DNA from: Mycolicibacterium aubagnense
GTDB lineage: Bacteria > Actinomycetota > Actinomycetes > Mycobacteriales > Mycobacteriaceae
Length of the DNA: 64,000 bases
Direction: 5' to 3'
Assembly: GCF_010730955.1 (NCBI RefSeq)
Contig: NZ_AP022577.1
Span: 2,418,001 to 2,482,000 of the forward strand
Shown: piece after piece, positions 18,929-28,256 of the stretch
Layout of the letters: each line of letters begins with the position of its first letter
Numbering within the stretch: position 1 is the stretch's first letter
The notes under the pieces: generated by a model
What the model saw: only the letters and a program-made list of their open reading frames with translations
What the model was told of the DNA's origin: nothing
Database searches by the model: none
Position numbers and translations under genes: made by a program

Positions 18929-19789
18929 GTGACCGCCGATCTGCCGTCGTTGTGGACCCACGAGCCGCACAAGCACCTGGAGTTCAAACCCGGCCTTCGC
19001 GTCGGCGACATCAACCCGGACGCCACGCCCGGATTCCGCGGCAGCAAGCCCGACGCCCCGGATCTACAGATCGAACGCAACGAGCGGTTCGCCGAACTGC
19101 AGGAGATGCTGTACGCGAGCAGCCGGTCCGGCGATACCCGTTCGATACTGCTGGTGCTGCAGGGCATGGATACCGCGGGCAAGGGTGGCATCGTCAAACA
19201 CGTTGTGGGAGCTGGTAATCCGCAAGGGATTCGGTACGCCAGCTTCGGAAAGCCCACCGCAGAAGAGCTTTCGCACCACTATCTGTGGCGTATCCGCAAC
19301 GCCCTGCCTCCCGGCGGGCACATCGGCGTCTTCGACCGGTCGCACTACGAGGACGTGTTGATCGTGCGAGTGCGCGACCTCGTGCCGCCGTCGGTGTGGG
19401 AAGGCCGGTACGACGAAATCAACGCCTTCGAGCGCGAACTCGTCGACGCCGGGACGACGATCATCAAAGTCGCGATGTTCGTGTCGCTGGACGAGCAGAA
19501 GAAGCGACTCGCGGAGCGACTCGACCGGCCGGACAAGTACTGGAAGTACAACCCCGGCGACATCGACGAGCGGCTGGGGTGGCCCAAGTACCAGGAGGCC
19601 TACCAGGCCGTGCTGGACCGCACCTCCACCGATTACGCGCCGTGGCACGTCGTGCCGTGCAACCGGAAGTGGTACTCCCGGCTGGCCATCACCGAGCTGC
19701 TGATCGAAGCACTCGAACGGCTCCAACTGTCCTGGCCTGCAGCAGATTTCGACGTCGAGGCGGAGAAGATTCGACTGGAGTCTGCTTAG
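18929..19789 (+). CDS. Polyphosphate kinase 2 family protein (first of two)
   Basis: Transfers phosphate between polyphosphate and nucleotides. 286 aa, single PPK2 domain: Walker A GMDTAGKGGIVKHV, Walker B-type FDRSHYEDVL, lid arginines in KKRLAERLDRPDKYWKYNPGD and the C-terminal APWHVVPCNRKWYSRL. The HYEDVL and KYNPGDIDER forms differ from the second PPK2 at 35006 (SWYNRAGVE, RQWKLSP), so the two are different subclasses, and this one is probably closer to nucleotide-monophosphate/diphosphate-phosphorylating PPK2. GTG start, 5 bp after the TetR stop. A strong terminator follows. Confidence 0.9.
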   Translation: MTADLPSLWTHEPHKHLEFKPGLRVGDINPDATPGFRGSKPDAPDLQIERNERFAELQEMLYASSRSGDTRSILLVLQGMDTAGKGGIVKHVVGAGNPQGIRYASFGKPTAEELSHHYLWRIRNALPPGGHIGVFDRSHYEDVLIVRVRDLVPPSVWEGRYDEINAFERELVDAGTTIIKVAMFVSLDEQKKRLAERLDRPDKYWKYNPGDIDERLGWPKYQEAYQAVLDRTSTDYAPWHVVPCNRKWYSRLAITELLIEALERLQLSWPAADFDVEAEKIRLESA

Positions 19790-19792
19790 CGC

Positions 19793-19834
19793 AAAGAGAA
19801 GCGCCCCCGACCGAAGTCGGGGGCGCTTCTCTTT
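19793..19834. terminator. Strong bidirectional hairpin terminator
   Basis: Perfect 19-bp stem: aaagagaagcgcccccgac (19793-19811), loop cgaa, and its complement to 19834. It lies between the convergent PPK2 and umaA stops and can end both transcripts. Confidence 0.9.
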
Positions 19835-19837
19835 GAC

Positions 19838-20734
<897 letters not shown>

Positions 20735-20876
20735 TTACGTCCGCTGGCGCGGGCGGCGCTACCGCTTGTTGCGGTCAGCTGGCAACCCATACGTGCGCAG
20801 CCCTGACGGGCCCAGCGAAAAACAACCCGCACGCAAGGTTAACGAAAATTACTGCCAGGCTCCAACCCAGCGTCTG

Positions 20877-21737
20877 TCAATAGGTGTAAAAGCCCTTGCC
20901 CGACTTCCTGCCGAGCTGGCCGGCCTCAACCATACGCAGCAACAGCGGCGGCGCAGCGTACAGCGGCTCTTTGTACTCGTCGTACATAGAGTCCGCGATC
21001 AACTTCATGGTGTCCAGGCCCACCAGGTCGGCGAGCTTCAGCGGGCCCATCGGGTGCGACAGCCCGGCGACGACCGCGGTGTCGATGTCCTCGACCGTAG
21101 CGAAGCCCGACTCGGCCATGCGGATGGCCGCCAGCAGGTAGGGAACCAGCAGGAAGTTCACAACAAAGCCCGAGCGATCCGCCGCACGCACAACCTTCTT
21201 ACCCAGCACCTCGGCCGCGAACGTCTCGACGCGGGCGGCGGCTTCCGGGGCGGTCGTCACCGAGGAGATGAGCTCGACCAGAGGCAGCACCGGCACCGGG
21301 TTGAAGAAGTGCAGACCGAGTACGCGGCTCGGGTTCTTGGTCGCGGCGGCGATGCGCATGATCGGGATGGACGACGTGTTCGATGCCAGCACCGCGTCGG
21401 GGTCGGTGATGATCTCGTCAAGCTGAGAGAAAACCTTCGCCTTGACGTTGGCATCTTCGACGATGGCTTCGATGACGAGCTGACGGTCGGCCATATCGGC
21501 CAGGTCGTTGGTGAAGCTCAGGCGGCCCAGCGCGGCGTCGCGATCGGCCTCGGACAGTTTGCCCTTCTTGACGGCGTTGTCCAGCGACTTGGTGATCCGC
21601 TCCCGGCCGGCGGTGGTCAGCGCCTCGGTCGGCTCGAACGCCAGGACCTGCGCGCCGGCCTTGATGCAGACCTCGGCGATACCGCCGCCCATCTGCCCGG
21701 CCCCGATGACGCCGACTCGTTCGATTGCGTTGCTCAC
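20877..21737 (-). CDS. fadB2: 3-hydroxybutyryl-CoA dehydrogenase
   Basis: NAD(P)-dependent oxidation/reduction between 3-hydroxybutyryl-CoA and acetoacetyl-CoA in fatty-acid breakdown. 286 aa: nucleotide-binding GVIGAGQMGGGIA at the N-terminus, the catalytic His in VLGLHFFNPVPVLPLVELI, and the C-terminal dimer domain with GFVVNFLLVPYLLAAIRMAESG and YKEPLYAAPPLL. Orthologue of Rv0468. Same strand as aceA upstream, separated by a terminator, so fatty-acid oxidation and glyoxylate shunt genes sit together. Confidence 0.96.
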   Translation of the reverse strand: MSNAIERVGVIGAGQMGGGIAEVCIKAGAQVLAFEPTEALTTAGRERITKSLDNAVKKGKLSEADRDAALGRLSFTNDLADMADRQLVIEAIVEDANVKAKVFSQLDEIITDPDAVLASNTSSIPIMRIAAATKNPSRVLGLHFFNPVPVLPLVELISSVTTAPEAAARVETFAAEVLGKKVVRAADRSGFVVNFLLVPYLLAAIRMAESGFATVEDIDTAVVAGLSHPMGPLKLADLVGLDTMKLIADSMYDEYKEPLYAAPPLLLRMVEAGQLGRKSGKGFYTY

Positions 21738-21776
21738 CGCTGTCCTCTCCTCGTGATTACGTCTGAAGATATGCGA

Positions 21777-21807
21777 CAGGCCCCGCCCAGTTCCTGAGCG
21801 GGGCCTG
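21777..21807 (-). terminator. Hairpin terminator after aceA
   Basis: Inverted repeat caggccccgc (21777-21786) and gcggggcctg (21798-21807) around an 11-base loop, downstream of the aceA stop (21889) on the minus strand and upstream of fadB2. GC-rich stem without a long U tract, as is common in mycobacteria. Confidence 0.7.
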
Positions 21808-21888
21808 CCGTATCTAGCTGTCGCGGCCGTGAGGGCTGTGCACGGGCATCACTACCCGATGCGTACAGCACTCACACTCGTGGCCGAC

Positions 21889-23181
21889 TTAGTGGAACTG
21901 ACCCTCTTCGGTCGAGCCCTTCAGAGCTGCGGTCGAGGTGTTCGGGTCCACGGTGGTGGCGATCTTGTCGAAGTAACCGGCGCCGACCTCACGCTGGTGC
22001 TTGGTGGCGGTGTAGCCACGGGCCTCGGCCGCGAACTCGCGCTCCTGCAGGTCGACGTAGGCGGTCATGCCCTCGCGGGCGTAGCCGTAGGCCAGGTCGA
22101 ACATGGAGTAGTTCAGGGCGTGGAAGCCGGCCAGGGTGATGAACTGGAACGTGAAGCCCATGGCACCCAGTTCCTTCTGGAACTTGGCGATGGTCGAGTC
22201 GTCCAGCGCCTGCTTCCAGTTGAAGGACGGGCTGCAGTTGTAGGACAGCAGCTGGTCCGGGAACTCGGCCTTGACGGCCTCGGCGAACTTACGGGCGACC
22301 TGCAGGTCCGGCACACCGGTTTCCATCCAGATCATGTCGGCGTAAGGGGCGTAGGCCTTGGCACGCGCGATGCAGGGCTCGATGCCCTTCTGGATGTTGT
22401 AGAAGCCTTCAGAGGTGCGCTCGCCGGTGACGAACGGCTTGTCGCGGTCGTCCACGTCCGAGGTGATCAGGGTGGCGGCCTCGGCGTCGGTACGGGCGAT
22501 GACGACGGTGGGGGTGTTCGCGACGTCAGCGGCCAGGCGAGCCGAGGTCAGGGTGCGGATGTGCTGCTGGGTCGGGATCAGCACCTTGCCACCGAGGTGG
22601 CCACACTTCTTCTCCGAAGCCAGCTGGTCCTCCCAGTGGGTACCGGCGGCACCCGCGGCGATCATGGCCTTCTGCAGTTCGTAGACGTTCAGCGCGCCAC
22701 CGAAGCCGGCCTCACCGTCGGCGACGATCGGCACCAGCCAGTTGTCGACGCTCTTGTCACCCTCGACGCGGGCGATCTCGTCGGCGCGCAGCAGGGCGTT
22801 GTTGATGCGACGGACGACGGCCGGCACCGAGTTGGCGGGGTACAGGCTCTGGTCCGGGTAGGTGTGGCCCGAGAGGTTCGCGTCACCGGCGACCTGCCAA
22901 CCCGAGAGGTAGATGGCCTTGAGGCCGGCGCGGACCTGCTGCACGGCCATGTTGCCGGTCAGGGCGCCCAGCGCGTTGATGTAGGAGCCGTCGCCCTTGG
23001 TGACGCCTTCCCACAGGATCTCGGCGCCACGCCGCGCGAGGGTGTTCTCCTCGACGACACTGCCCTGCAGCTCCTCAACCTGAGCTGCGGTGTAGTCGCG
23101 GGTGATGCCCTTCCAGCGGGGGTTGGTGTCCCAGTCCTGCTGAATCTCAGCGGCGGTACGTGGCTGACCGACGTTCGACAT
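21889..23181 (-). CDS. aceA: Isocitrate lyase
   Basis: First enzyme of the glyoxylate shunt: isocitrate to glyoxylate plus succinate, needed for growth on acetate and fatty acids. 430 aa: [20 protein letters not shown], the catalytic cysteine loop [18 protein letters not shown]-type [11 protein letters not shown] and the C-terminal [13 protein letters not shown] 23181 is chosen because GAAGGAG lies 8 bp upstream and [17 protein letters not shown] is the normal start; the open frame extends 15 codons further. The 265-bp upstream region is rich in palindromes and RamB-like motifs. Confidence 0.97.
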   Translation of the reverse strand: MSNVGQPRTAAEIQQDWDTNPRWKGITRDYTAAQVEELQGSVVEENTLARRGAEILWEGVTKGDGSYINALGALTGNMAVQQVRAGLKAIYLSGWQVAGDANLSGHTYPDQSLYPANSVPAVVRRINNALLRADEIARVEGDKSVDNWLVPIVADGEAGFGGALNVYELQKAMIAAGAAGTHWEDQLASEKKCGHLGGKVLIPTQQHIRTLTSARLAADVANTPTVVIARTDAEAATLITSDVDDRDKPFVTGERTSEGFYNIQKGIEPCIARAKAYAPYADMIWMETGVPDLQVARKFAEAVKAEFPDQLLSYNCSPSFNWKQALDDSTIAKFQKELGAMGFTFQFITLAGFHALNYSMFDLAYGYAREGMTAYVDLQEREFAAEARGYTATKHQREVGAGYFDKIATTVDPNTSTAALKGSTEEGQFH

Positions 23182-23259
23182 AGGAGCTGCTCCTTCGTGA
23201 CTTGTCACTGTGGGCGTCAGATTCAAAGTGATTGTTAACGCTTTGGCGACTTCGCTTGT

Positions 23260-23286
23260 GTGCTGTTAACGACGATGACACAGCAC
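23260..23286. promoter_or_regulatory. Inverted repeat in the aceA leader region
   Basis: gtgctgt (23260-23266) and acagcac (23280-23286) are 7-bp arms around 13 bases, 79 bp upstream of the aceA start. TGTG...CACA ends recall a spaced CRP-type site, but the spacer is too long for the standard one. An additional tgttaacg repeat occurs at 23233 and 23264. Confidence 0.4.
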
Positions 23287-23315
23287 ATACCCGCAGGTCC
23301 AGCGGTTACAAGTGC

Positions 23316-23364
23316 CAACTTTCGCCAACAGTCATAGCCAAGTTGCGAAGATTGCGAATTTGCT
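23316..23364. promoter_or_regulatory. RamB-like motif cluster upstream of aceA
   Basis: The region holds caactttcgccaa (23316-23328), ccaagttgcgaa (23338-23349), a second ttgcgaa (23352-23358) and gaatttgct (23356-23364). RamB boxes known from Corynebacterium and M. tuberculosis are of the (A/G)A(A/C)TTTGC type. These motifs are similar, and ramB itself lies 1.3 kb away, so acetate-dependent control of aceA is likely. Exact binding bases are inferred. Confidence 0.45.
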
Positions 23365-23380
23365 GGGGAGCTTGACCGGT

Positions 23381-23432
23381 TCAGTAGCTACTGACAAGTA
23401 ACCGAAATGCGCTGGTCAGTACGCTCGTACTG
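23381..23432. promoter_or_regulatory. Two related TCAGTA palindromes upstream of aceA
   Basis: tcagtagctactga (23381-23394) is a perfect 14-bp palindrome, and cagtacgctcgtactg (23417-23432) has 7-bp arms around ct. Both share CAGTA...TACTG ends. They lie just behind the thioesterase stop and at the far end of the aceA upstream region, so they look like a pair of operator sites for a dimeric regulator that I cannot name. Confidence 0.5.
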
Positions 23433-23446
23433 TTAAATCGGCGCAC

Positions 23447-24337
23447 TCAGAGCGCGAACAGGCACGCGACGGCTTTGACCTCGTCACCGACCACATATGT
23501 GAGCGTTGTAACACTGCGGTCACACAGCTCTGGACCGAATTTCTCGGTCGATCCGGCGGGGTACTCGTGCGTGATGATCTCCAACCGCTCCCCCAGGGCC
23601 ACCGCGGCGTCGTGCTCGATGGTCACCCGCAGCGGCGCCTCGAGCAGCTCGGGCCGGTAGGTCTGCAGGTAATCCTCGACCACCGACCAGTAGACGGAGT
23701 TGTTCATGTGGTCGAACAGGTCGATGTCGCTGACCCGGACCGGGAAGTCCACGATCCGAAGCGCGTCTTCGCGAGCGCCGGCCTTCAGGTAGCCCTTCCA
23801 CCGCAGCCGGTCGGTGGAGGCGGTCCGCTTGAGCCCGGCGACGAAATCGTCCGCGATGCGGGCCGGTCCCTGCGTATCGAGGTTGATGTTGATCCAGAAT
23901 GCCTCTGATTCGATGAGGCCGCCCTTGCGGCCGTCGATCCGCACGCGCATCTCACACCACCGGCTCGACGTACCCGAACACCAGCGCCGCAGGCGCAGGA
24001 TCTCGCTGCCCTCGATGGGGCGGATCACATCCACCATCGTGCGCCGGACGACCCACGCGGGGTGGACGTCTTCGTAGCCCATCTGGCGCAGCTGGTCCTG
24101 GCCGATGTCCTGGATGTGCCGGCACGCGCCGTCGAACCGCAGCCGGCCGTTCCGATCGACGTCGGCCATCCGCAGCGGCCAACCCGTGTCGTACACGTCG
24201 GGATGCCCCTCCGGGACCGGCATCATGACCTTGGCCAGGCCCGGCGCTGCTGTGACCCTGGCCTTCTCAACGGCCTTTTCGGTGGCCTTTTCTGCGGTCT
24301 TTTCGGCGGTCTTCTCGGCGGTTTCGACAGTGCTCAT
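23447..24337 (-). CDS. Acyl-ACP thioesterase, double hotdog (Rv0466-like)
   Basis: Hydrolyses acyl-ACP/CoA thioesters; plant FatA/FatB-related. 296 aa: first hotdog with DGACRHIQDIGQDQLRQMGYED and WVVRRTMVDVIRPI, conserved RRWCSGTSSRWCEMRVRIDG, and second hotdog with DIDLFDHMNNSVYWSVVEDYL and the C-terminal TTLTYVVGDEVKAVACLF. The first about 27 residues are a Lys/Glu/Thr/Ala repeat (TAEKTAEKTAEKATEKAVEK) absent from the M. tuberculosis protein as I recall it; a start near the MMPVPEGHPDVY segment would remove it. It neighbours ramB and aceA in the carbon-source block. Confidence 0.9.
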   Translation of the reverse strand: MSTVETAEKTAEKTAEKATEKAVEKARVTAAPGLAKVMMPVPEGHPDVYDTGWPLRMADVDRNGRLRFDGACRHIQDIGQDQLRQMGYEDVHPAWVVRRTMVDVIRPIEGSEILRLRRWCSGTSSRWCEMRVRIDGRKGGLIESEAFWININLDTQGPARIADDFVAGLKRTASTDRLRWKGYLKAGAREDALRIVDFPVRVSDIDLFDHMNNSVYWSVVEDYLQTYRPELLEAPLRVTIEHDAAVALGERLEIITHEYPAGSTEKFGPELCDRSVTTLTYVVGDEVKAVACLFAL

Positions 24338-24409
24338 GGCGTCCCTTCCACACGGGCCCCCTCGGCCGGATCGCCCAACTCACCCGCGGGCCCGATCCTG
24401 CCACAGCGC

Positions 24410-24420
24410 CAGTTTGCCAA
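24410..24420. promoter_or_regulatory. RamB-like box in the ramB/thioesterase intergenic region
   Basis: cagtttgccaa lies 43 bp before the ramB start and 73 bp before the divergent thioesterase start. It resembles the (A/G)A(A/C)TTTGCAAA motif, which would fit the known negative autoregulation of ramB. Confidence 0.45.
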
Positions 24421-24462
24421 TAATGCGAAGACGGTATTCACATGATTGCTAGGCTGGGTTTC

Positions 24463-25884
24463 ATGGCGAAGACTTTTGTTGGCTCGCGGGTGCGTCAGCT
24501 CCGGGGCGAACGCGGCTTCAGCCAGGCCGCACTGGCCCAGATGCTCGACATCTCGCCCAGCTACCTCAACCAGATCGAGCACGACGTCCGGCCCCTGAGC
24601 GTGGCCGTGCTACTCCGCATCACCGAGGTGTTCGGGGTCGATGCGACGTTCTTCGCCTCCCAGGACGACACCCGCCTGGTCGCCGAGTTGCGCGAAGCAC
24701 TGATGGATCGGGACCTGGGCGTCGACGTCGACATCCCGGAGATCGCCGACCTGGTCAGCTCCCACCCGACGATGGCCCGCGCGATGGTCGATCTACACCG
24801 TCGCTACCGGTTGTCGACTGCCCAGCTGGCCGCCGCCACCGAAGACCGGTTCTCCGACGGCAGCGGCACCGGGGCCATCACCATGCCGCACGAAGAGGTG
24901 CGCGACTACTTCTACACGCGGCAGAACTACCTCCACGAACTCGACACCGCGGCCGAGGAGTTCATCCTCCGCATGCACATGCGGAGGTCCGAGCTGTCCC
25001 GCGAGCTGGCCGAGCGGCTGAGCCGCGTGCACCACGTGCGCATCGTGCAGCGGCTCGAGCTCGGTGACAACGTGCTGCACCGCTACGACCCCGAGACCAG
25101 GACGCTGGAGATCGGCGGCCACCTGTCCTCAGGGCAGTACGTGTTCAAGTTGGCCGCCGAGCTGGCCTATCTGGAATTCGGCGACCTGCTGGAAAGTCTG
25201 GTGGCCGAGGGCAATTTCACCAGCGACGAGTCGGTGAAACTGGCCCGCATGGGGCTGGCCAACTACTTTGCCGCCGCCGCGGTGCTGCCCTACGGCCAAT
25301 TCCATGCCGTCGCAGAGGAATTCCGCTACGACGTCGAGCGGCTGTCGGCGTACCACTCGGTGAGTTACGAGACCATCGCACATCGGCTGTCGACGCTGCA
25401 GCGGCCGTCGATGCGCGGTGTGCCGCTGTCGTTCGTCCGGGTCGACCGGGCCGGGAACATGTCGAAACGCCAGTCCGCCACCGGTTTTCACTTCTCCTCA
25501 TCGGGCGGCACCTGCCCCCTCTGGAATGTCTACGAGACATTCGCGAACCCCGGCAAGGTGCTGGTGCAGATCGCCCAGATGCCCGACGGGCGCAACTACA
25601 TGTGGGTGGCGCGCACCGTGGAACGACGGGCCGCGCGGTACGGCCAACCCGGCAAGACGTTCGCCATCGGGCTGGGTTGCGAACTGCGCCATGCCAATCG
25701 GCTGGTCTACTCTGAAGGCCTGGATCTGTCCGGCGGAGCCGCGACGCCCATCGGCTCGGGCTGCCGGGTGTGCGAGCGGGACAACTGCCCGCAGCGGGCG
25801 TTCCCCGCACTGGGCCGGGAACTGGACCTCGACGAACACCGCAGCACCGTGACGCCGTATGTGGTGAAGCGGGTAAATCAGTGA
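24463..25884 (+). CDS. ramB: Acetate-metabolism regulator RamB
   Basis: Transcription factor controlling isocitrate lyase and other acetate/glyoxylate genes. 473 aa: XRE helix-turn-helix at the N-terminus (VRQLRGERGFSQAALAQMLDISPSYLNQIEHDVRPLS begins after a short lead), a central domain of the IrrE/DUF955-like peptidase type (LAAELAYLEFGDLLESL, ANYFAAAAVLPYGQFHAVAEEFRYDVERLSAYHSVSYETIAHRL) and a C-terminal Cys-rich domain (GLGCELRHANRLVY, GSGCRVCERDNCPQRAFP). Start at ATG 24463 (MAKTFVGSRVR) matches the 474-aa family length; an upstream ATG at 24442 is possible. Confidence 0.94.
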   Translation: MAKTFVGSRVRQLRGERGFSQAALAQMLDISPSYLNQIEHDVRPLSVAVLLRITEVFGVDATFFASQDDTRLVAELREALMDRDLGVDVDIPEIADLVSSHPTMARAMVDLHRRYRLSTAQLAAATEDRFSDGSGTGAITMPHEEVRDYFYTRQNYLHELDTAAEEFILRMHMRRSELSRELAERLSRVHHVRIVQRLELGDNVLHRYDPETRTLEIGGHLSSGQYVFKLAAELAYLEFGDLLESLVAEGNFTSDESVKLARMGLANYFAAAAVLPYGQFHAVAEEFRYDVERLSAYHSVSYETIAHRLSTLQRPSMRGVPLSFVRVDRAGNMSKRQSATGFHFSSSGGTCPLWNVYETFANPGKVLVQIAQMPDGRNYMWVARTVERRAARYGQPGKTFAIGLGCELRHANRLVYSEGLDLSGGAATPIGSGCRVCERDNCPQRAFPALGRELDLDEHRSTVTPYVVKRVNQ

Positions 25885-25912
25885 CGGGAGGTGCCGTACG
25901 GTCCTACCGCCG

Positions 25913-27244
25913 TCACAGAGCTGGACTTTCTGACGCTTCGCCGGGCAGTTGCTCGATCGCCGGCGCGGGTGTGCCCGGTCGCGAGAAGAACGTTGCGTAG
26001 AAGCCGTAGACCAGCGTCGCGAACGCGCCAACGATGAGCAGCCCGAACATGATCGGGTACTGCGCCATCAATTCGGACAGGTAGCGAACACACAACATCA
26101 GGCCGACGATGATGGCCGCACCACCGGCGATCAGCCGGAGTCGGGCATGGACACCCGGCCGAACGGGTTCCCGCAGAGCCGATTCCACCGTGAGGCACAA
26201 CGCCGCACCGACCACCAGGTCGACGCCGTAGTGGAACCCGAAGCCCAGGGTCGCGGCCAGGGTGCCCACCAGCCAACAGGTGCCGCCGATACGTAGCCAC
26301 CGCGGACCCGAGCGGGAATGGATGAACACGGCCAGTGCCCATGCCGTATGCAGCGACGGCATGCAGTTGCGCGGAGTCGACCTGTCGAACCCGATGGGCA
26401 CCGCCGCCCCGTCGACCGGCGGCAACAGCGCCGGCCAGCAGTCGCCGACCTGAAATCCGCCACCGGCCGAACCGAACGCGTAGGTGGGCCCCACCAAGGG
26501 GAACATCAGATAGATCAACGGGCCGATCAGACCGAGCACCAAGAAGGTCCGGACGACGAAGTGCCGCGGCCACCGGCCACCGGTGGTCACGTTCCGCAAC
26601 TGATAGATGGCCACCACGGTCGCGGCGGCGGAGAGTTCGAGATACACCCAGTGCAGTACGAAGTAGAGCACCGAATGGTGCTGGACCAACTGGCCCATCA
26701 CCCACGACGGCTGTCCCAAGGCAACATCGGCTCGCGCCGCGAATTCGTCGAGCACGGTAGGGCGCGTCAACGACGTGATCGTCAGCCAGGCGTCACCGGC
26801 CTTGGTGGCCAGAACGAGCAGCAGACCGGTGGCCACGCCTTTCAAGGCGGTGTCACGCTCCGGGCCTGTCCACCTCAGCAGGGCAAATACACCCAGCCCA
26901 GTGAGCACGACCAGGGCGCCGCTGCCCATCGCTGAATGCAGGCCGAGAAAATCCCGCCCGGCGACAAAGGCCACGTCGAGCCCCAGTGCAGTGGCCGCAG
27001 CCGGCAGCCGGTACTGCCGCGGTACCGCGACCAGAGCCACCACCAGGGCCGCCCACGGCACCGTGAATCCCGCCGGAGTTCCGACGTAATCGCCGAGCAA
27101 GCGCTCAAGTGGACCCCGGAATCCGCACAGCATCGCCGTGATCTGCAGCGCGCACATGAACGTCGCGACCAGCGCAATGCCGATCGCGACCTTCGTCCGG
27201 GGCGGTACACCCTCCTTAAGAAAGGGTGAATGTTCGGTGAACAC
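25913..27244 (-). CDS. PAP2-type membrane phosphatase / inositolphosphotransferase-like protein
   Basis: 443-aa polytopic protein with about ten hydrophobic segments. A PAP2_3-type core is visible: NCMPSLHTAWALAVFIHSR (the conserved SLH motif) and FGFHYGVDLVVGAALCL (HYxxD motif), as in Aur1/Ipt1-like inositolphosphotransferases and related phosphatases. In mycobacteria such proteins may act on polyprenyl- or inositol-phospholipids, but the substrate is not readable. GTG 27244 is used; an AAGGAGG inside codons 11-13 could instead serve a later start. It is inserted between ramB and the Rv0464c-like gene, where M. tuberculosis has none that I recall. Confidence 0.8.
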   Translation of the reverse strand: MFTEHSPFLKEGVPPRTKVAIGIALVATFMCALQITAMLCGFRGPLERLLGDYVGTPAGFTVPWAALVVALVAVPRQYRLPAAATALGLDVAFVAGRDFLGLHSAMGSGALVVLTGLGVFALLRWTGPERDTALKGVATGLLLVLATKAGDAWLTITSLTRPTVLDEFAARADVALGQPSWVMGQLVQHHSVLYFVLHWVYLELSAAATVVAIYQLRNVTTGGRWPRHFVVRTFLVLGLIGPLIYLMFPLVGPTYAFGSAGGGFQVGDCWPALLPPVDGAAVPIGFDRSTPRNCMPSLHTAWALAVFIHSRSGPRWLRIGGTCWLVGTLAATLGFGFHYGVDLVVGAALCLTVESALREPVRPGVHARLRLIAGGAAIIVGLMLCVRYLSELMAQYPIMFGLLIVGAFATLVYGFYATFFSRPGTPAPAIEQLPGEASESPAL

Positions 27245-27363
27245 GTCATAGACGATAGGTCGTCGGGCGGCGCTACCAGCAACTTGCGACCAATTTGGGA
27301 CTCAGCGGTTTCACCCCATCGCCCGACCCTACGATGGCCTCGCCTGTGCCAGACTCGGGAATT

Positions 27364-27912
27364 GTGAACACCATCGAGCCGGCCCGCATCGAACCCGGCG
27401 GCTTCCGTGAACTCGGCCCGCTCAACTGGGTCATCGCCAAGATCGGCGCCAGGACCATCCGGGCCCCGAGGTTCACCCTCTTCAACGTCCTCGGCCAGCA
27501 TCATCTGCTGTTCCTGACGTTCCTGCCCTACTCGGGCATGCTGCTGGGCCGCAGCAAGCTGGGGCTCAAGGACGCCGAGCTGGTGATCCTGCGCGTCGGG
27601 CATCTGCGCGGCAGCGAGTACGAGCTGCAGCAGCACCGCCGCCTCGCCCGCAGCCGCGGCGTCGACGCCGAGACGCAGGCCCGGATTTTCGAAGGCCCGG
27701 ACGCCGAGGGCCTCACCGACCGGCAGCGCGTCCTGATCACCGCCACCGACGAGTTCGTCATCACCCGCTCGGTGTCCGACCAGACGTGGAAGTCGCTGGC
27801 GTCCTACCTCGATCGCAAACAGCTCATCGAATTCTGCCTGCTGGCAGCGCAATACGACGGGCTGGCAGCGACCATCGCGACGCTGCGGGTGCCGCTCGAC
27901 TTCCCGGACTAG
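27364..27912 (+). CDS. Carboxymuconolactone decarboxylase/AhpD-like protein (Rv0464c-like)
   Basis: 182-aa all-alpha protein of the CMD/AhpD superfamily: LKDAELVILRVGHLRGSEYELQQHRRLARSRG is the conserved core. The two-cysteine CxxC redox motif of AhpD is missing (GSEYE at the corresponding position), so it is not a classic alkylhydroperoxidase. Function unknown. GTG 27364 (NTIEPARIEPGGF) corresponds to the start of homologues; ATG 27334 in frame is an alternative. Confidence 0.85.
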   Translation: MNTIEPARIEPGGFRELGPLNWVIAKIGARTIRAPRFTLFNVLGQHHLLFLTFLPYSGMLLGRSKLGLKDAELVILRVGHLRGSEYELQQHRRLARSRGVDAETQARIFEGPDAEGLTDRQRVLITATDEFVITRSVSDQTWKSLASYLDRKQLIEFCLLAAQYDGLAATIATLRVPLDFPD

Positions 27913-27979
27913 ACCGCTCGAACATGAGCCTGTGTTCGAAACTCCAGGAGAATTCGGCACACACGCTCAGGCTCGACGA

Positions 27980-28249
27980 CTACAAGTAGGTGACTCCGAG
28001 TACTGCGAGCGTCATCAGCACCGGCGCGACAGGCAGGCACCACAGGAACGCGGACTTCGCGAAAGCCTTGCGCTCCTGAAGCTTTCGCGCAAAGAACACG
28101 GCGACACCGGCCACCACGAAGACCACTCCGGACATCACCAGCACCCAGAAACTGATGCTGGTGGTGTCCATCGCGAGCGAGATGGCCACCAGCCACAACA
28201 TGTGGCCGACGACCAAACCGCCTATCGCGGCAACAACATTCGCGCGCAA
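27980..28249 (-). CDS. Small membrane protein downstream of lpdC (Rv0463-like)
   Basis: 89 aa with three hydrophobic stretches (about 5-27, 32-53 and 67-89) and a basic loop (FARKLQERKAFAKS). TTG start 7 bp after the lpdC stop, so it is read from the lpdC transcript. No recognised domain; conserved position beside lpdC is the only clue to function. Confidence 0.8.
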   Translation of the reverse strand: MRANVVAAIGGLVVGHMLWLVAISLAMDTTSISFWVLVMSGVVFVVAGVAVFFARKLQERKAFAKSAFLWCLPVAPVLMTLAVLGVTYL

Positions 28250-28256
28250 AGCCGAC

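Noticed and set aside
21829..23238. 469-codon plus-strand frame across aceA
   Set aside because: Antisense of isocitrate lyase, no domain and no start signal.
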